Assembly (NCBI GenBank): GCA_039592335.1
Contig: JBDHBX010000011.1
Coordinates: 1 to 64,000 of the forward strand
Length of the DNA stretch: 64,000 nt
Direction: 5' to 3'
Origin: WVYX01 sp039592335
Lineage (GTDB): Bacteria; Gemmatimonadota; Gemmatimonadetes; Gemmatimonadales; GWC2-71-9
A program made the translations under genes and the position numbers. The notes under the pieces are model-generated. The model saw only the letters and a program-made list of their open reading frames with translations, was not told the DNA's origin and did not search any database. Numbering within the stretch: the first letter of the stretch is position 1; every line of letters begins with the position of its first letter. Below, in pieces: positions 1 through 8,704 of this stretch.

Positions 1-6
1 GTCGGT

Positions 7-12
7 TAGCTT
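7..12 (+). promoter_or_regulatory. -10-like element of hemW
   Basis: TAGCTT lies 7 nt before the GTG start of hemW. There is no Shine-Dalgarno sequence between them, so the transcript would be almost leaderless. The matching -35 falls outside the window, so this rests only on similarity to the other -10 elements in this segment. Confidence 0.35.
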
Positions 13-19
13 CTCCTGC

Positions 20-1153
20 GTGCGACATCTCTACGTTCACGTGCCGTTTTGTCGGCGGCGCTGCGTGTACTGCGACTTCGCGATCGCGGTGCGCCGCAAG
101 GTGCCGGCGGAGCGTTACCTGCGCGCCGTGCTGCGTGAGTACGACACCCGGCGCGCGCGCGAGCCGTGGGAGGCCGCGCCCCTCGAGACGCTGTACCTGG
201 GAGGGGGGACGCCGTCGTTGCTCCCGGCGGCGCAGCTCGGAGAGCTGCTGCGGTATCTGTGCGAGGCGGAAGGTGCCGGGTCCGCCGACGAGATGGAGAT
301 CACCCTGGAGGCCAACCCCGACGACGTGACCGCGGGCGTGGTAGAGAGGTGGGTCGCGGCTGGGATCAACCGCGTCTCGTTGGGGGTGCAATCGTTCGGC
401 GCGGCCGCGCTCGCGTGGATGCACCGCACCCACGACGTGGCGGCGTCCGAGCAGGCGGTGCGTCTGCTGCGGGCAGCCGGCATCGGGTCGATCTCCCTCG
501 ATCTCATCTTCGCGCTGCCCGAGTCGCTCGAGCCGGACCTGCACCGCGACATCGAGCGGGCCCTGGCGCTCGAGCCGGAGCACCTGTCGGTCTACGGCCT
601 CACGGTCGAGGCACGCACGCCGCTGGCACGGTGGATCTCGCGCGGCGCCGCGGTGCCCGCGGGCGACCAACGCTACGCCGAGGAGTTCCTACTCGCGGAC
701 GCGTTGCTCACGACGGCCGGCTTCGAGCACTACGAGGTGTCCAACTACGCGCTTCCGGGTTATCGCGCACGTCACAACCAGTCGTACTGGATCGGGCGGC
801 CCTACGTGGGGCTCGGGCCGTCGGCCCATTCCTTTCGCAGCGGGGAGCGGGCGTGGAACGTGCGGGACTGGGCGCGGTACGAGCGCACCGTCGCGGAGCG
901 GGGGAGCGCCGTCGCCGAGCGCGAACGACTCGGTGCGGACCAGCAGCGGCTCGAATCGGTCTACCTGGGACTGCGCACCAGCGAAGGGGTGGCCGCCACC
1001 AGGCTCACCGAACGTGACGCCGAGCAGGTCGAGGCAGCAGCCAGGGAGGGCTGGCTGCTAACAGACGGCGATCGCATCCGGTCGACGGCCCAGGGTTGGC
1101 TCAAGCTGGACGCGCTAACCACCCGCTTGACCACCTCGCGCCAAGGTGGCTAA
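20..1153 (+). CDS. hemW: Radical SAM heme chaperone HemW (coproporphyrinogen III oxidase-like)
   Basis: Radical SAM protein of the HemN/HemW family; HemW binds heme and is thought to deliver it to respiratory proteins in the cytoplasm. Directly visible: the CxxxCxxC cluster motif at C11, C15, C18 in the context HVPFC, with the short CDF ending typical of HemW; the SAM-binding GGGTPS at residues 61-66; and a HNQSYW block near residue 255, a HemW hallmark. Length of 377 aa is normal. GTG start at 20 follows a -10-like element with no ribosome site, so an upstream start outside the window cannot be excluded. The TAA stop is reused as part of the hrcA -10. HemN is the alternative, but HemN is longer (about 450 aa). 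Confidence 0.9.
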   Translation: MRHLYVHVPFCRRRCVYCDFAIAVRRKVPAERYLRAVLREYDTRRAREPWEAAPLETLYLGGGTPSLLPAAQLGELLRYLCEAEGAGSADEMEITLEANPDDVTAGVVERWVAAGINRVSLGVQSFGAAALAWMHRTHDVAASEQAVRLLRAAGIGSISLDLIFALPESLEPDLHRDIERALALEPEHLSVYGLTVEARTPLARWISRGAAVPAGDQRYAEEFLLADALLTTAGFEHYEVSNYALPGYRARHNQSYWIGRPYVGLGPSAHSFRSGERAWNVRDWARYERTVAERGSAVAERERLGADQQRLESVYLGLRTSEGVAATRLTERDAEQVEAAAREGWLLTDGDRIRSTAQGWLKLDALTTRLTTSRQGG

Positions 1154-1156
1154 ATT
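1127..1156 (+). promoter_or_regulatory. Promoter of hrcA
   Basis: TTGACC (1127-1132), 18 bp spacer, TAAATT (1151-1156). The TAA stop codon of hemW is the first half of the -10. It fits the pattern seen at infC, rny, rpsA and rplM. The hrcA ATG is at 1180, leaving a leader of roughly 17 nt. Confidence 0.65.
1131..1149 (+). promoter_or_regulatory. Inverted repeat in the hrcA promoter spacer (candidate operator)
   Basis: CCACCT, 7 nt, AGGTGG: a perfect 6 bp inverted repeat lying exactly between -35 and -10 of the hrcA promoter. It is unlike the CIRCE element (TTAGCACTC-N9-GAGTGCTAA) that HrcA normally binds. A bound repressor here would block RNA polymerase, but no protein is known to bind it; a chance palindrome is possible in GC-rich DNA. 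Confidence 0.3.
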
Positions 1157-1179
1157 CCTGCAAAGTCACAACTTGGACT

Positions 1180-2217
1180 ATGCAACCCGAACGACTCACT
1201 GACCGCGAGCGCCAGGTCCTGGAGGCGGTGATCAACGCCTTCGTGGAGACCGCGGAGCCGGCGGGCTCGCGCACGATTGCCAAGCGCTACGACCTCGGGG
1301 TGTCGGCGGCCACGATCCGCAACACCATGAGCGACCTCGAGGAGCGGGGCTACCTGTCGCACCCGCACACGTCGGCCGGCCGCGTGCCCACCGACCAGGC
1401 CTACCGGGTGTACGTCGACGCCCTCATGGCACCGCTGGCGCCCACCCCCGTGGAACGGGATGCGCTGCGCCGGGGGCTGCGGCAGGAGCGGACGCCCATC
1501 GAGGGCCTGCTCCAGAAGGCGGCCGACGTGCTGGGCGTGCTCACGCAGGAGTTGGGCATCGCCGTGGCACCCTCGTTCTCCGACGCCGTGCTGGAGCGGC
1601 TCGAGCTGGTGCAGGCCTCCTCCGAGCGGCTGCTCATGATCCTGGTCCTCGAGGGCGGTGCCGCCCGCACCATCTTCGTCGAGGTCTCGAACGAGCTGCC
1701 GCGGGAAGCGGTCGCCAGCGTGCAACTGGTGCTGAACGAGCGACTCAGCGGGCACACGTTGCGCGACATTCGGCAGAGCCTGCGGGAGCGACTGCGCGAC
1801 GTGGGCGGCGACCGGGAGGCCCGGGAGCTGCTCAACATCTTCGTGGAGGAGGCGGACTCGCTATTCGAGCTGGGTGGCGGTGAGGGTGGCGAGCTGGTGC
1901 TGGGCAGCGCCCAGATGCTCGTCGAGCAGCCCGAGTTCCACTCGTCCGACGAGATGCGCAACCTGCTGGAGCTCACCGAGCGGCGGGAGCTGCTGCGCAC
2001 GGCTCTGGAGAATCGCCCCTCGCCGGGCATCAGCGTCACGATCGGGACCGAGAACGTGGATCCCAGACTCAGCCGGCTCACCATCGTGACCTCGACGTAC
2101 GAATGCGGACCGTTCGCCGGCATGATCGGCGTCATGGGACCCACCCGCATGCCCTACCAAAAAGTCGTCACGATGGTGGAGCACACCAGTCGCCTGCTGG
2201 GCGACCTCATCGCGTAG
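1180..2217 (+). CDS. hrcA: Heat-inducible transcription repressor HrcA
   Basis: HrcA represses class I heat-shock operons by binding CIRCE and is stabilised by GroEL. The 345 aa product has the N-terminal winged-helix domain (residues 1-75, with the recognition stretch GVSAATIRNTMSDLEERGYL and the HTSAGRVPT block), then a GAF-like domain and the usual C-terminal YECGPFAG...GVMGPTRMPY region. The ATG at 1180 is chosen over an upstream in-frame start at 1096, which lies inside hemW and upstream of the promoter. dnaJ follows after 6 nt. No grpE or dnaK is in the cluster, and no CIRCE is seen in the window. Confidence 0.95.
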   Translation: MQPERLTDRERQVLEAVINAFVETAEPAGSRTIAKRYDLGVSAATIRNTMSDLEERGYLSHPHTSAGRVPTDQAYRVYVDALMAPLAPTPVERDALRRGLRQERTPIEGLLQKAADVLGVLTQELGIAVAPSFSDAVLERLELVQASSERLLMILVLEGGAARTIFVEVSNELPREAVASVQLVLNERLSGHTLRDIRQSLRERLRDVGGDREARELLNIFVEEADSLFELGGGEGGELVLGSAQMLVEQPEFHSSDEMRNLLELTERRELLRTALENRPSPGISVTIGTENVDPRLSRLTIVTSTYECGPFAGMIGVMGPTRMPYQKVVTMVEHTSRLLGDLIA

Positions 2218-2223
2218 CGCGCC

Positions 2224-3378
2224 ATGGCCCGGGATCTGTACGACGTGCTCGGCGTCGATCGCAATGCATCGGAGGCCGAGGTCAAGAAGGCGTACCGCGG
2301 TCTCGCCATGGAGTACCATCCGGACCGCAACGACGGGGACAAGGCGGCGGAGGAGAGGTTCAAGGAGGTCACCGAGGCCTACGAGGTGCTACGCGATCCG
2401 CAGCAGCGGGCGCAGTACGACCGCTTCGGCATGGCCGGGGTCAAGGGGGGCGGCGGGGGCGCGGGCGGCTTTGGCTTCCACCATGTGGATCTGTCCGAGG
2501 CGCTCAGCATCTTCATGCGGGATTTCGGTGGGCTGGGCGGGTTCGATGCCTTCTTCGGTGGGGGGCAGCGCGCGCGCCGCGACCAGCGCCGCGGGCAGGA
2601 CGTCCGGGTGAAGCTGCGCCTCACCGTCGAGGAGGTCGCGCACGGGGCCACCCGCAAACTGCAACTCAAAACGCTGGAGCGATGCGAGCAGTGTGAGGGC
2701 AGCGGCGCCGCGCCGGGCTCCAGTCCGCGGCCCTGTCCCACCTGCGGTGGGGTGGGCGAGGTACGCCGCGCGGCCCAATCGGTCTTCGGCCAGTTCGTGT
2801 CGGTGGCGCCGTGTCCCACCTGTGAGGCCGAGGGCACCGTGATATCCGATCCCTGTCCGGAGTGCCGCGGCGACGGCCGGGTAAGGCGGGAAAAACAGGT
2901 CGAGGTGGAGGTACCGGCGGGGGTCTCGGGCGAGAACTACATCACGTTGCGCGGGAAGGGGGTCGCCGGTCCGCGCAACGGCCCGTACGGCGATCTCCTG
3001 GTGCAGTTCGAGCTGGAGGAGGACCCACGCTTCGAGCGGCGCGGCGACGATCTGCTGTACGATCTCCCGCTCTCGTTCAGTCAGGCCGCTCTCGGCGGTG
3101 AGGTGATGGTGCCCACGCCCTATGGCGAAGAAGCGCTGAGCATCCCCGCCGGCACCCAGAGCGGCACGGTGTTCACGCTGCGCGGCAACGGGCTCCCCAA
3201 CGTGAGCAGTGGGCGCAAGGGCACCCTCTACGTGCGGGCACGGGTCTGGACCCCGGCCAAGCTGACCCCCGAGTTGAAGCAAGCGCTCGAGCAGTTGTCC
3301 GAGGTCGAGGGTGAGCCGCCCACGGAGGGGCTCGGCAAGCGGATCTGGGACATGATGAAGGAGGCCTTCGGGACCTGA
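2224..3378 (+). CDS. dnaJ: Molecular chaperone DnaJ (Hsp40)
   Basis: Co-chaperone that stimulates DnaK ATPase and delivers unfolded clients. Type I DnaJ with all domains: J domain 1-70 with HPD at 32-34, Gly-rich segment around residues 75-120, a zinc domain with four CxxCxxxG repeats (about 154-220), and the C-terminal substrate-binding domain. The third zinc repeat is CPTCEAEG, so the usual Gly at position 6 is Ala; the cysteines are intact. 384 aa is normal. ATG start 6 nt after the hrcA stop suggests co-transcription and HrcA autoregulation of the pair. Confidence 0.95.
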   Translation: MARDLYDVLGVDRNASEAEVKKAYRGLAMEYHPDRNDGDKAAEERFKEVTEAYEVLRDPQQRAQYDRFGMAGVKGGGGGAGGFGFHHVDLSEALSIFMRDFGGLGGFDAFFGGGQRARRDQRRGQDVRVKLRLTVEEVAHGATRKLQLKTLERCEQCEGSGAAPGSSPRPCPTCGGVGEVRRAAQSVFGQFVSVAPCPTCEAEGTVISDPCPECRGDGRVRREKQVEVEVPAGVSGENYITLRGKGVAGPRNGPYGDLLVQFELEEDPRFERRGDDLLYDLPLSFSQAALGGEVMVPTPYGEEALSIPAGTQSGTVFTLRGNGLPNVSSGRKGTLYVRARVWTPAKLTPELKQALEQLSEVEGEPPTEGLGKRIWDMMKEAFGT

Positions 3379-3380
3379 CC

Positions 3381-3719
3381 ATGAGCGACTGTCTCTTCTG
3401 CAAGATCGTGGCGGGCGAGATTCCGGCCACGCCGGTGGCCGAGACCGAGGGGTACCTCGCGTTTCGCGACATCAGTCCCCAGGCGCCCACGCACGTCCTG
3501 GCCATTCCCAAGCGACACGTACCCTCCCTGAACGAGGCCGACGACGGCGCGCTGCTGGGTGGGTTGGTGCTGTTTGCGCGGGACGTGGCCTGCGACGAGG
3601 GGCTGGCCGACGATGGCTATCGCGTGGTGATCAACACGAACGCCGGCGCGGGCCAGACGGTATTTCACGTTCACGCGCACGTGCTCGGCGGGCGGCCCAT
3701 GGCGTGGCCGCCGGGCTAG
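3381..3719 (+). CDS. HIT family nucleotide hydrolase (HinT-like)
   Basis: Histidine-triad protein of 112 aa, the size of bacterial HinT, which hydrolyses adenosine phosphoramidates and acyl-adenylates in the cytoplasm. The HIT motif is clear: H96, H98 and H100 in HVHAHVLGG, with N-terminal CLFCKIVAGEIP typical of the family (the two Cys often bind zinc). It starts 2 nt after dnaJ, so it is the third gene of the hrcA operon. The exact physiological substrate cannot be read from sequence. Confidence 0.9.
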   Translation: MSDCLFCKIVAGEIPATPVAETEGYLAFRDISPQAPTHVLAIPKRHVPSLNEADDGALLGGLVLFARDVACDEGLADDGYRVVINTNAGAGQTVFHVHAHVLGGRPMAWPPG

Positions 3720-3730
3720 CGTGCGCGCGC

Positions 3731-3759
3731 TTGCCAAGGGCAAGGGGCAGGTCTAACTT
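3731..3759 (+). promoter_or_regulatory. Promoter of mutS2
   Basis: TTGCCA (3731-3736), 17 bp, TAACTT (3754-3759). It lies in the 149 nt gap after the HIT gene and gives a leader of about 100 nt. The leader contains a small hairpin CGATT-CTG-AATCG at 3774-3786 followed by AGTTTTCC, which might weakly terminate. Confidence 0.6.
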
Positions 3760-3868
3760 GAGCACTCTGTTACCGATTCTGAATCGAGTTTTCCCCGTCT
3801 CTGGATGTTCCATCGACTTGTGATCAAGAGGCCCGCGCGCGGAGCATGAGGCGCGAGGGCCAGAGTGT

Positions 3869-6214
3869 GTGCGGCAAGGGGTGCAGGTGACGCAGGTCGC
3901 CGGCACCCCTTCCTCATTCTCGCGGGTAGCAGCTTCCCAAACCCTCGCCGAGCTGGAGTTCGACCGTGTTCTCGGCGTGGTAGCGCGGCACGCCGTGTCC
4001 GATCTGGGAGCGGCCGCGGTCCGTGCGCGTCAGCCCCTCGCCGACGTGGAATTCGTCAGAGAGGAGCTCGCGACCGTGTGGGAGCTTGCCCGTGAGCTGC
4101 ACGAGCGGGGCCGCTTTCAGCCGCTGGCGATCCCCGATCTCACCGAGATGCTGGAGCAGCTCGCCATCGACGGCAGCGTGCTCGACGGCACCCAGCTGCA
4201 CGCACTCCAGTCGGGACTCGCCGGCATGCGGGAGGTGGCGGGCCAGCTCGCCGCGCTCAACGAGGACGCGCCGCGCGTGGCGGGGCTCGGCGTGGAGATC
4301 CCGCCGCGCCGCCTGGAGCAGGCCATCGAGCGGGCCATAGAGCCCGACGGACGGGTAAAGGACGACGCGTCGCCTGCGCTCAAGCGCGCGCGCCGCCGCT
4401 TGCGCGACGCGCGCGAACGGCTCGTCACCATGCTGCAGGGACATCTGCGCGACCTGTCGCCGCACGACGGGGAGGCGGAAGTAACGCTGCGCGGGGGTCG
4501 CTACGTGATCCCGGTGCGCGCCGAGCGTCGCGGGCGGGTGCAGGGCATCGTGCACGGGGAGTCCAGCTCGGGCGCGACGCTGTTCGTCGAGCCGGCCGAG
4601 GCCGTGGAGTTGGGCAACGAGCTGAACGCGTGCGAGGCCGAGGAGGCACGGGAGACGCTGGCGGTGCTGCGAGCGCTCACCGAGGAGGCGCGGCCTTTCG
4701 CACCGCAGATCGAGGACGGCTTGGCCATGTGCGTGGCCGCGGACGACTGCTACGCGCGCGCCCGGTACGCACTCGTGTCCGAGGCGAGCCTTCCGCGGCT
4801 CAGCGAGGCGCCGGCGCCCCCGGCAATACGGCAAGGTCTGCACCCCCTGCTGCTCGCGGAGTCGGGCGACGCGGTGCCGTTCGACCTCGTGCTGGAGGAG
4901 GCGGAGACCACGATCCTGGTGAGCGGTCCCAACGCGGGGGGCAAGACCGTGCTGCTCAAGGCGGTGGGACTGCTCAGCGCGGTGGCCCAGGCCGGGGTGA
5001 TTCCGCCGGTGGGACCCGAGACGACGCTCCCGGTGTTCCAGCGCATCTTCACCGACATCGGCGACCATCAGTCGATCGATGCCAGCCTCTCCACGTTCAG
5101 CGCGCATGTGGCGCGGCTCAAGGCGATTCTCGAGGAGGCCGACGCCAGCTCGCTGGTGTTGCTCGACGAGCTGGGAGGCGGCACCGACCCGATCGAGGGG
5201 GCGGCCCTCGCGGGTGCCGTGATGCTCGCGCTCAACGCGCGCCAGCCGGTGACCGTGGCGACCACCCACCTGGGACAGCTCAAGGAGCTGGCCGCCGACA
5301 CCCCGGGCGTGGTGAACGCGAGCCTCGAGTTCGACCAGGCGACGTTGGCGCCGACGTACCGTCTCCTCAAGGGCAAGCCCGGTCGCTCCTACGGTCTGGC
5401 GATCGCGCGGCGCATGGGACTGCCGGCCGACGTGCTCGCCCGTGCCGAGGAGCTCACGCCGGCACAGGCGCGCACGCTGGACGCCATGCTGGCGGAGCTG
5501 GAGCGGCGGGAGGCCGAGCTGGGCCGTCGGGAGGAGGAGGTCGCCGATACCCAGGCGCGGCTCACGCGGGAGAGCAGCGCGGCGCAGTCCCAGCGGTCCG
5601 AGCTGGAGCAGCGGCTCGCGGCCATCGGGGAGCGGGAGCGCGAGCTGGAACGCGAGGGGCGCGAGCAGGCGCGCCGCTTCCTGCTCGAGGCGCGCAAGCG
5701 TGTCGAGGAGGCCCTGGGCACGGCCCGCGCCGCCGTGAGCGAGGCGACCGCCAAGGAGGCGCGCCGGCTGGTAGAAGAGGGAGTGCAGGAGGAGGCGGAT
5801 GCGCTCAAGAAGCTCGAAGAGCAGGGGTGGAAGGTCCGGGGAGCGGGAAACGGGGAAGGAGGAACGGGCCGCGTCGCCGCCTCACAGCCGAAGAAGGGTT
5901 CGAGAGGTGCCGAGCGTCAGCGCGGGGTGGCAGCTGAAGCGTCGTTCCCGGTTCCCCCCGACACCGAAGTCTCCTCGGAGTTGAATCTCCGCGGTATGCG
6001 TGTCGAGGAGGCCGAGGCGGAGGTGCTCGCGGCCCTCGATGCGGCGGTGGTCGCCGACCTGCCGTTCCTGCGCATCATCCACGGCAAAGGGACCGGCGTG
6101 CTGCGCAGCGTGGTGCAGGAGCTGCTGACGCGGGACCGGCGGGTGGCACGGTTTCGTCTGGCGCCGCCCGAGCACGGCGGCTCGGGCGTCACCATCGCGG
6201 AGTTCACGTCGTGA
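3869..6214 (+). CDS. mutS2: Endonuclease MutS2
   Basis: MutS2 ATPase of 781 aa; family members suppress recombination or act in ribosome-collision rescue through the Smr nuclease. Visible: N-terminal clamp/core, Walker A GPNAGGKT from G353, Walker B LVLLDELGGGTDP near 430, a long Glu/Arg-rich coiled coil about 530-650, and a C-terminal Smr domain about 705-781 with LDLRG-like LNLRGMRVEEA and the HGKGTG loop. Between coiled coil and Smr the usual KOW-like GDxVxV...GxV segment is not recognisable; instead residues about 655-705 are a Gly/Arg-rich linker made from purine-rich repeat DNA. GTG at 3869 is the first in-frame start; GTG 3881 or 3887 are alternatives. The stop overlaps dnaG by 4 nt. 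Confidence 0.92.
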   Translation: MRQGVQVTQVAGTPSSFSRVAASQTLAELEFDRVLGVVARHAVSDLGAAAVRARQPLADVEFVREELATVWELARELHERGRFQPLAIPDLTEMLEQLAIDGSVLDGTQLHALQSGLAGMREVAGQLAALNEDAPRVAGLGVEIPPRRLEQAIERAIEPDGRVKDDASPALKRARRRLRDARERLVTMLQGHLRDLSPHDGEAEVTLRGGRYVIPVRAERRGRVQGIVHGESSSGATLFVEPAEAVELGNELNACEAEEARETLAVLRALTEEARPFAPQIEDGLAMCVAADDCYARARYALVSEASLPRLSEAPAPPAIRQGLHPLLLAESGDAVPFDLVLEEAETTILVSGPNAGGKTVLLKAVGLLSAVAQAGVIPPVGPETTLPVFQRIFTDIGDHQSIDASLSTFSAHVARLKAILEEADASSLVLLDELGGGTDPIEGAALAGAVMLALNARQPVTVATTHLGQLKELAADTPGVVNASLEFDQATLAPTYRLLKGKPGRSYGLAIARRMGLPADVLARAEELTPAQARTLDAMLAELERREAELGRREEEVADTQARLTRESSAAQSQRSELEQRLAAIGERERELEREGREQARRFLLEARKRVEEALGTARAAVSEATAKEARRLVEEGVQEEADALKKLEEQGWKVRGAGNGEGGTGRVAASQPKKGSRGAERQRGVAAEASFPVPPDTEVSSELNLRGMRVEEAEAEVLAALDAAVVADLPFLRIIHGKGTGVLRSVVQELLTRDRRVARFRLAPPEHGGSGVTIAEFTS
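5838..5868 (+). repeat. Purine-rich dispersed repeat, copy in mutS2
   Basis: Run of the form GGGGAGCGGGAAACGGGG continuing to 5868, in frame inside mutS2 and translated as GAGNGEGGTGR. It is strikingly similar to the runs at 14967, 16861 and 27621. About 80 bp downstream (5945-5962) an opposite-strand version, TTCCCGGTTCCCCCCGAC, closes the segment, so the two could pair as an inverted repeat around the linker. Confidence 0.6.
5945..5962 (-). repeat. Inverted partner of the purine-rich repeat in mutS2
   Basis: TTCCCGGTTCCCCCCGAC on the plus strand reads as the purine-rich repeat on the minus strand. It encodes FPVPPD just before the Smr domain. An 18 nt stretch in rpsA (51758-51775) matches it at 16 positions and encodes FPVRPD. 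Confidence 0.4.
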
Positions 6215-8007
6215 GCACCATCCCCGACGACGTGATCGAGCAGGTGCGCGACGCGGCCGACCTCGTGGCGGTCATCGGGGAACACGTGGAGCTGCGACGC
6301 ACGGGCTCCGACTACCGCGGTCCCTGTCCGTTCCACGGTGGAAAGCACCGCAACTTCGCCGTCATTCCCAAGAAGCAGATGTTCTACTGCTTCGTGTGCC
6401 ACGAGGCGGGGGACGTCTTCACCTTCTTCATGAAGCGTCTGGGGATGGACTACCCGACGGCGGTGCGCGAGGTGGCGCGCCGGGTCGGTGTCACCATCCC
6501 GGAGCGGCGCGGCGCCGGTCCCGACCCGCGGGAGCCCCTGTTCACGGCGGTGAGCGCGGCGGGCGAGTGGTATGCGCGCCACCTGCGAGACGCGGACGAC
6601 GCGAAGTCGGCGCGGCGCTACCTGGAGGAGCGGTCGTTCGATCTCGAGAAGCTGCTGCCGCTGGGCCTGGGGTTCGCGCCGAAGGGGAGCGAGTTCCTCA
6701 AGGGAATGGAGCAGCTCGGCGTGAAGACCGAGGTGCTCATGGAGGCCGGGCTCGCGGTGAAGCGGGAGGACGGCTCGCTCAGGCCGCGCTTCTGGAACCG
6801 GCTGCTCTTCCCGATTCACGATCTGCGCGGGCGCGTGGTGGGGTTTGGCGGGCGCGTGCTCGGCGACGCCGAGCCCAAGTACCTGAACTCCCCCGACACG
6901 CCGGTGTTTCACAAGGGATCCCTGCTGTACAACCTGCACGACGCCAAGCACGCGATCCGCAAGGCGGAACGGGCGGTGGTCGTGGAGGGGTACTTCGACG
7001 CGCTGCGGCTGGTCGAGGTGGGGATTGAAGAGACGGTGGCGCCGCTCGGGACGTCGCTCACACCCGAGCAGGCGAAGCTGCTCAAGCGCTATACCAAGAG
7101 CGTGGTTCTGCTGTACGACAACGACGCGGCCGGGCTGCGCGCCAGCTTCCGGGCGGCCGACGTGCTGCTGCACACCGGCCTGCGTGTGTTGATCGCCACG
7201 CCGCCACCGGGCCAGGATCCCGACGCGGTGGCGCTGAGCGGCGGCATTGACGCCGTATGCGCCCTGTTGGACGACGCGCTCGACGTGTTCGAGCGCAAGC
7301 TGCAACTGCTCGAGCGCAAGGGCTGGTTGGGATCACTCTCGGGACGACGGCGCGCGCTCGACCGCCTGCTGCCTACGCTCCGGGCGGTGAGCGACGGTGT
7401 GACCCGCGATCTCTACGTGAACCGGGCCGCCGAGGCGCTGGGGATCTCTCGTGAGTCGGTGTTGCAGGAGCTCAAGTCGGGACGTTGGTCGGCGCCGCGG
7501 CCGCCGGAAGCAGCTGGGCTGGGCGGGGGCGATGCGCCGCAGGCTCGCCCCGGCCGTGTGGGGCGGCCCGAGCGTGACCTGCTGCGAGTCATGCTGCACG
7601 AAGTGGGGTGGCGCGAGCGCATCGTCGAGCGATTGGCGGAGCTGGAGTCGGAGGACACGCCGGAGCGCAGGCTGCTGGAGCACGTGGGCGGTCTGGATGC
7701 CAAGGTCGTGGGAGGGGAGGTGCTGAACCACGTCGCCCCGGAGGACCGAGGCCTGCTGACCGAGCTGCTCGTGCAGCAGTGGGGCGACCTCAACGTGGAC
7801 GCCATGGTCGATGGGGCGTTGCGCAAGATCGAGAGCCGGGCGCTCGTGGTGCAGCTCCGCGCGATCGATCGACAGATCACCGTCGCGAGCGAAGAGGAGA
7901 AGGTCGAGCTGTCGCAGCAGAAGGAATCGCTGAGCCGTCGTATCGCCAGTCTCGACCCGGGGTATTGGAACGTGATCACGAAACGGAGGAGCCGGAGTGC
8001 ACGCTGA
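6211..8007 (+). CDS. dnaG: DNA primase DnaG
   Basis: Makes RNA primers at the replication fork with the DnaB helicase. CHC2 zinc finger with C39, H42, C60 and C63; TOPRIM domain about 255-340 with the acidic VVEGYFDAL and YDNDAAG motifs; a C-terminal helicase-interaction region (about 450-598) rich in charged residues. 598 aa is normal. GTG start at 6211 overlaps the mutS2 stop (GTGA). The following zinc-ribbon gene starts inside its last codons, so the set is coupled. The common partner rpoD (primary sigma factor) is not next to it here. Confidence 0.96.
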   Translation: MSTIPDDVIEQVRDAADLVAVIGEHVELRRTGSDYRGPCPFHGGKHRNFAVIPKKQMFYCFVCHEAGDVFTFFMKRLGMDYPTAVREVARRVGVTIPERRGAGPDPREPLFTAVSAAGEWYARHLRDADDAKSARRYLEERSFDLEKLLPLGLGFAPKGSEFLKGMEQLGVKTEVLMEAGLAVKREDGSLRPRFWNRLLFPIHDLRGRVVGFGGRVLGDAEPKYLNSPDTPVFHKGSLLYNLHDAKHAIRKAERAVVVEGYFDALRLVEVGIEETVAPLGTSLTPEQAKLLKRYTKSVVLLYDNDAAGLRASFRAADVLLHTGLRVLIATPPPGQDPDAVALSGGIDAVCALLDDALDVFERKLQLLERKGWLGSLSGRRRALDRLLPTLRAVSDGVTRDLYVNRAAEALGISRESVLQELKSGRWSAPRPPEAAGLGGGDAPQARPGRVGRPERDLLRVMLHEVGWRERIVERLAELESEDTPERRLLEHVGGLDAKVVGGEVLNHVAPEDRGLLTELLVQQWGDLNVDAMVDGALRKIESRALVVQLRAIDRQITVASEEEKVELSQQKESLSRRIASLDPGYWNVITKRRSRSAR

Positions 8008-8704
8008 TCTCGAAGCACTGTTGAAGCTGCAGGGGAAGGACAAGATCGTGATGGATCTGGAGGCGGAGCTCGCCGCCCTGGAGCCGGAGCTGCAGCAGCT
8101 GGACGACGAGCTTGGGCAGGCCGAGGAGTCCCTTGGCGGGGCGCGGTCGCGGGTCGACGAGGCCGACAAGCGGCGCCAGGACCTGGAGGGGAAGATCGAG
8201 AGCTACCGCGTGATGCAGGAGCGTCGGCGGCAGCGGCTCGAATGGGTGCGCGGTGCCAAGGAGGCCTCCAACCTCATGGCGGAGCTGGACCTCGCCCGCA
8301 CGGTGCTGGCCAAGGAGGAGGCGGAGTGGGTCCGCTCGGCCGACAAGGTGCGGGAGGCGCAGGGACTCGCGGCCGAGGAAGAGCAGAGGCTCGAGGAGAT
8401 TCGTGCGGGCCAGTCGCCCAAGCGGGAGGAGATCGCGGCGAAGCAGGCCGAGATCGGCGACAAGCTGCAGGCCGCCCGCGCCGACCGCGCGGAGACCGCC
8501 AAGCCCGTGCCGTCGCAGTTGCAGGATCGCTACAACCGGATCCGCCAGGGTCGCGCGCCGCTTGCGCTGTACCCGATTCACAACGGGGCGTGCGGGCACT
8601 GCTACACGTCGGTGCCGCTGCACCGGCGGCAGAAGGTGTTGGGGGGAAGCGGCGTGGAGCCGTGTGAGGCATGCGGGGTGCTGATATACGACGGCGGCGA
8701 ATGA
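7997..8704 (+). CDS. C4-type zinc-ribbon coiled-coil protein (CT398-like)
   Basis: 235 aa protein of the C4-type zinc-ribbon family often annotated as a putative nucleic-acid-binding protein. Residues about 15-170 form a long Glu/Arg/Lys-rich helical hairpin; the C-terminus carries two knuckles, CGHC at 199-202 and CEAC at 223-226. The Chlamydia homologue CT398 has this hairpin plus zinc-knuckle shape and binds RpoN and secretion components; role here unknown. GTG start at 7997 has a good ribosome site GGAGGA at 7985-7990 within dnaG. The stop overlaps recJ by 4 nt. Confidence 0.8.
   Translation: MHADLEALLKLQGKDKIVMDLEAELAALEPELQQLDDELGQAEESLGGARSRVDEADKRRQDLEGKIESYRVMQERRRQRLEWVRGAKEASNLMAELDLARTVLAKEEAEWVRSADKVREAQGLAAEEEQRLEEIRAGQSPKREEIAAKQAEIGDKLQAARADRAETAKPVPSQLQDRYNRIRQGRAPLALYPIHNGACGHCYTSVPLHRRQKVLGGSGVEPCEACGVLIYDGGE

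Noticed and set aside
3758..3770. Possible CIRCE half-site (TTGAGCACTC) before mutS2
   Set aside because: No GAGTGCTAA partner 9 nt away, and it overlaps the -10 of a normal promoter.
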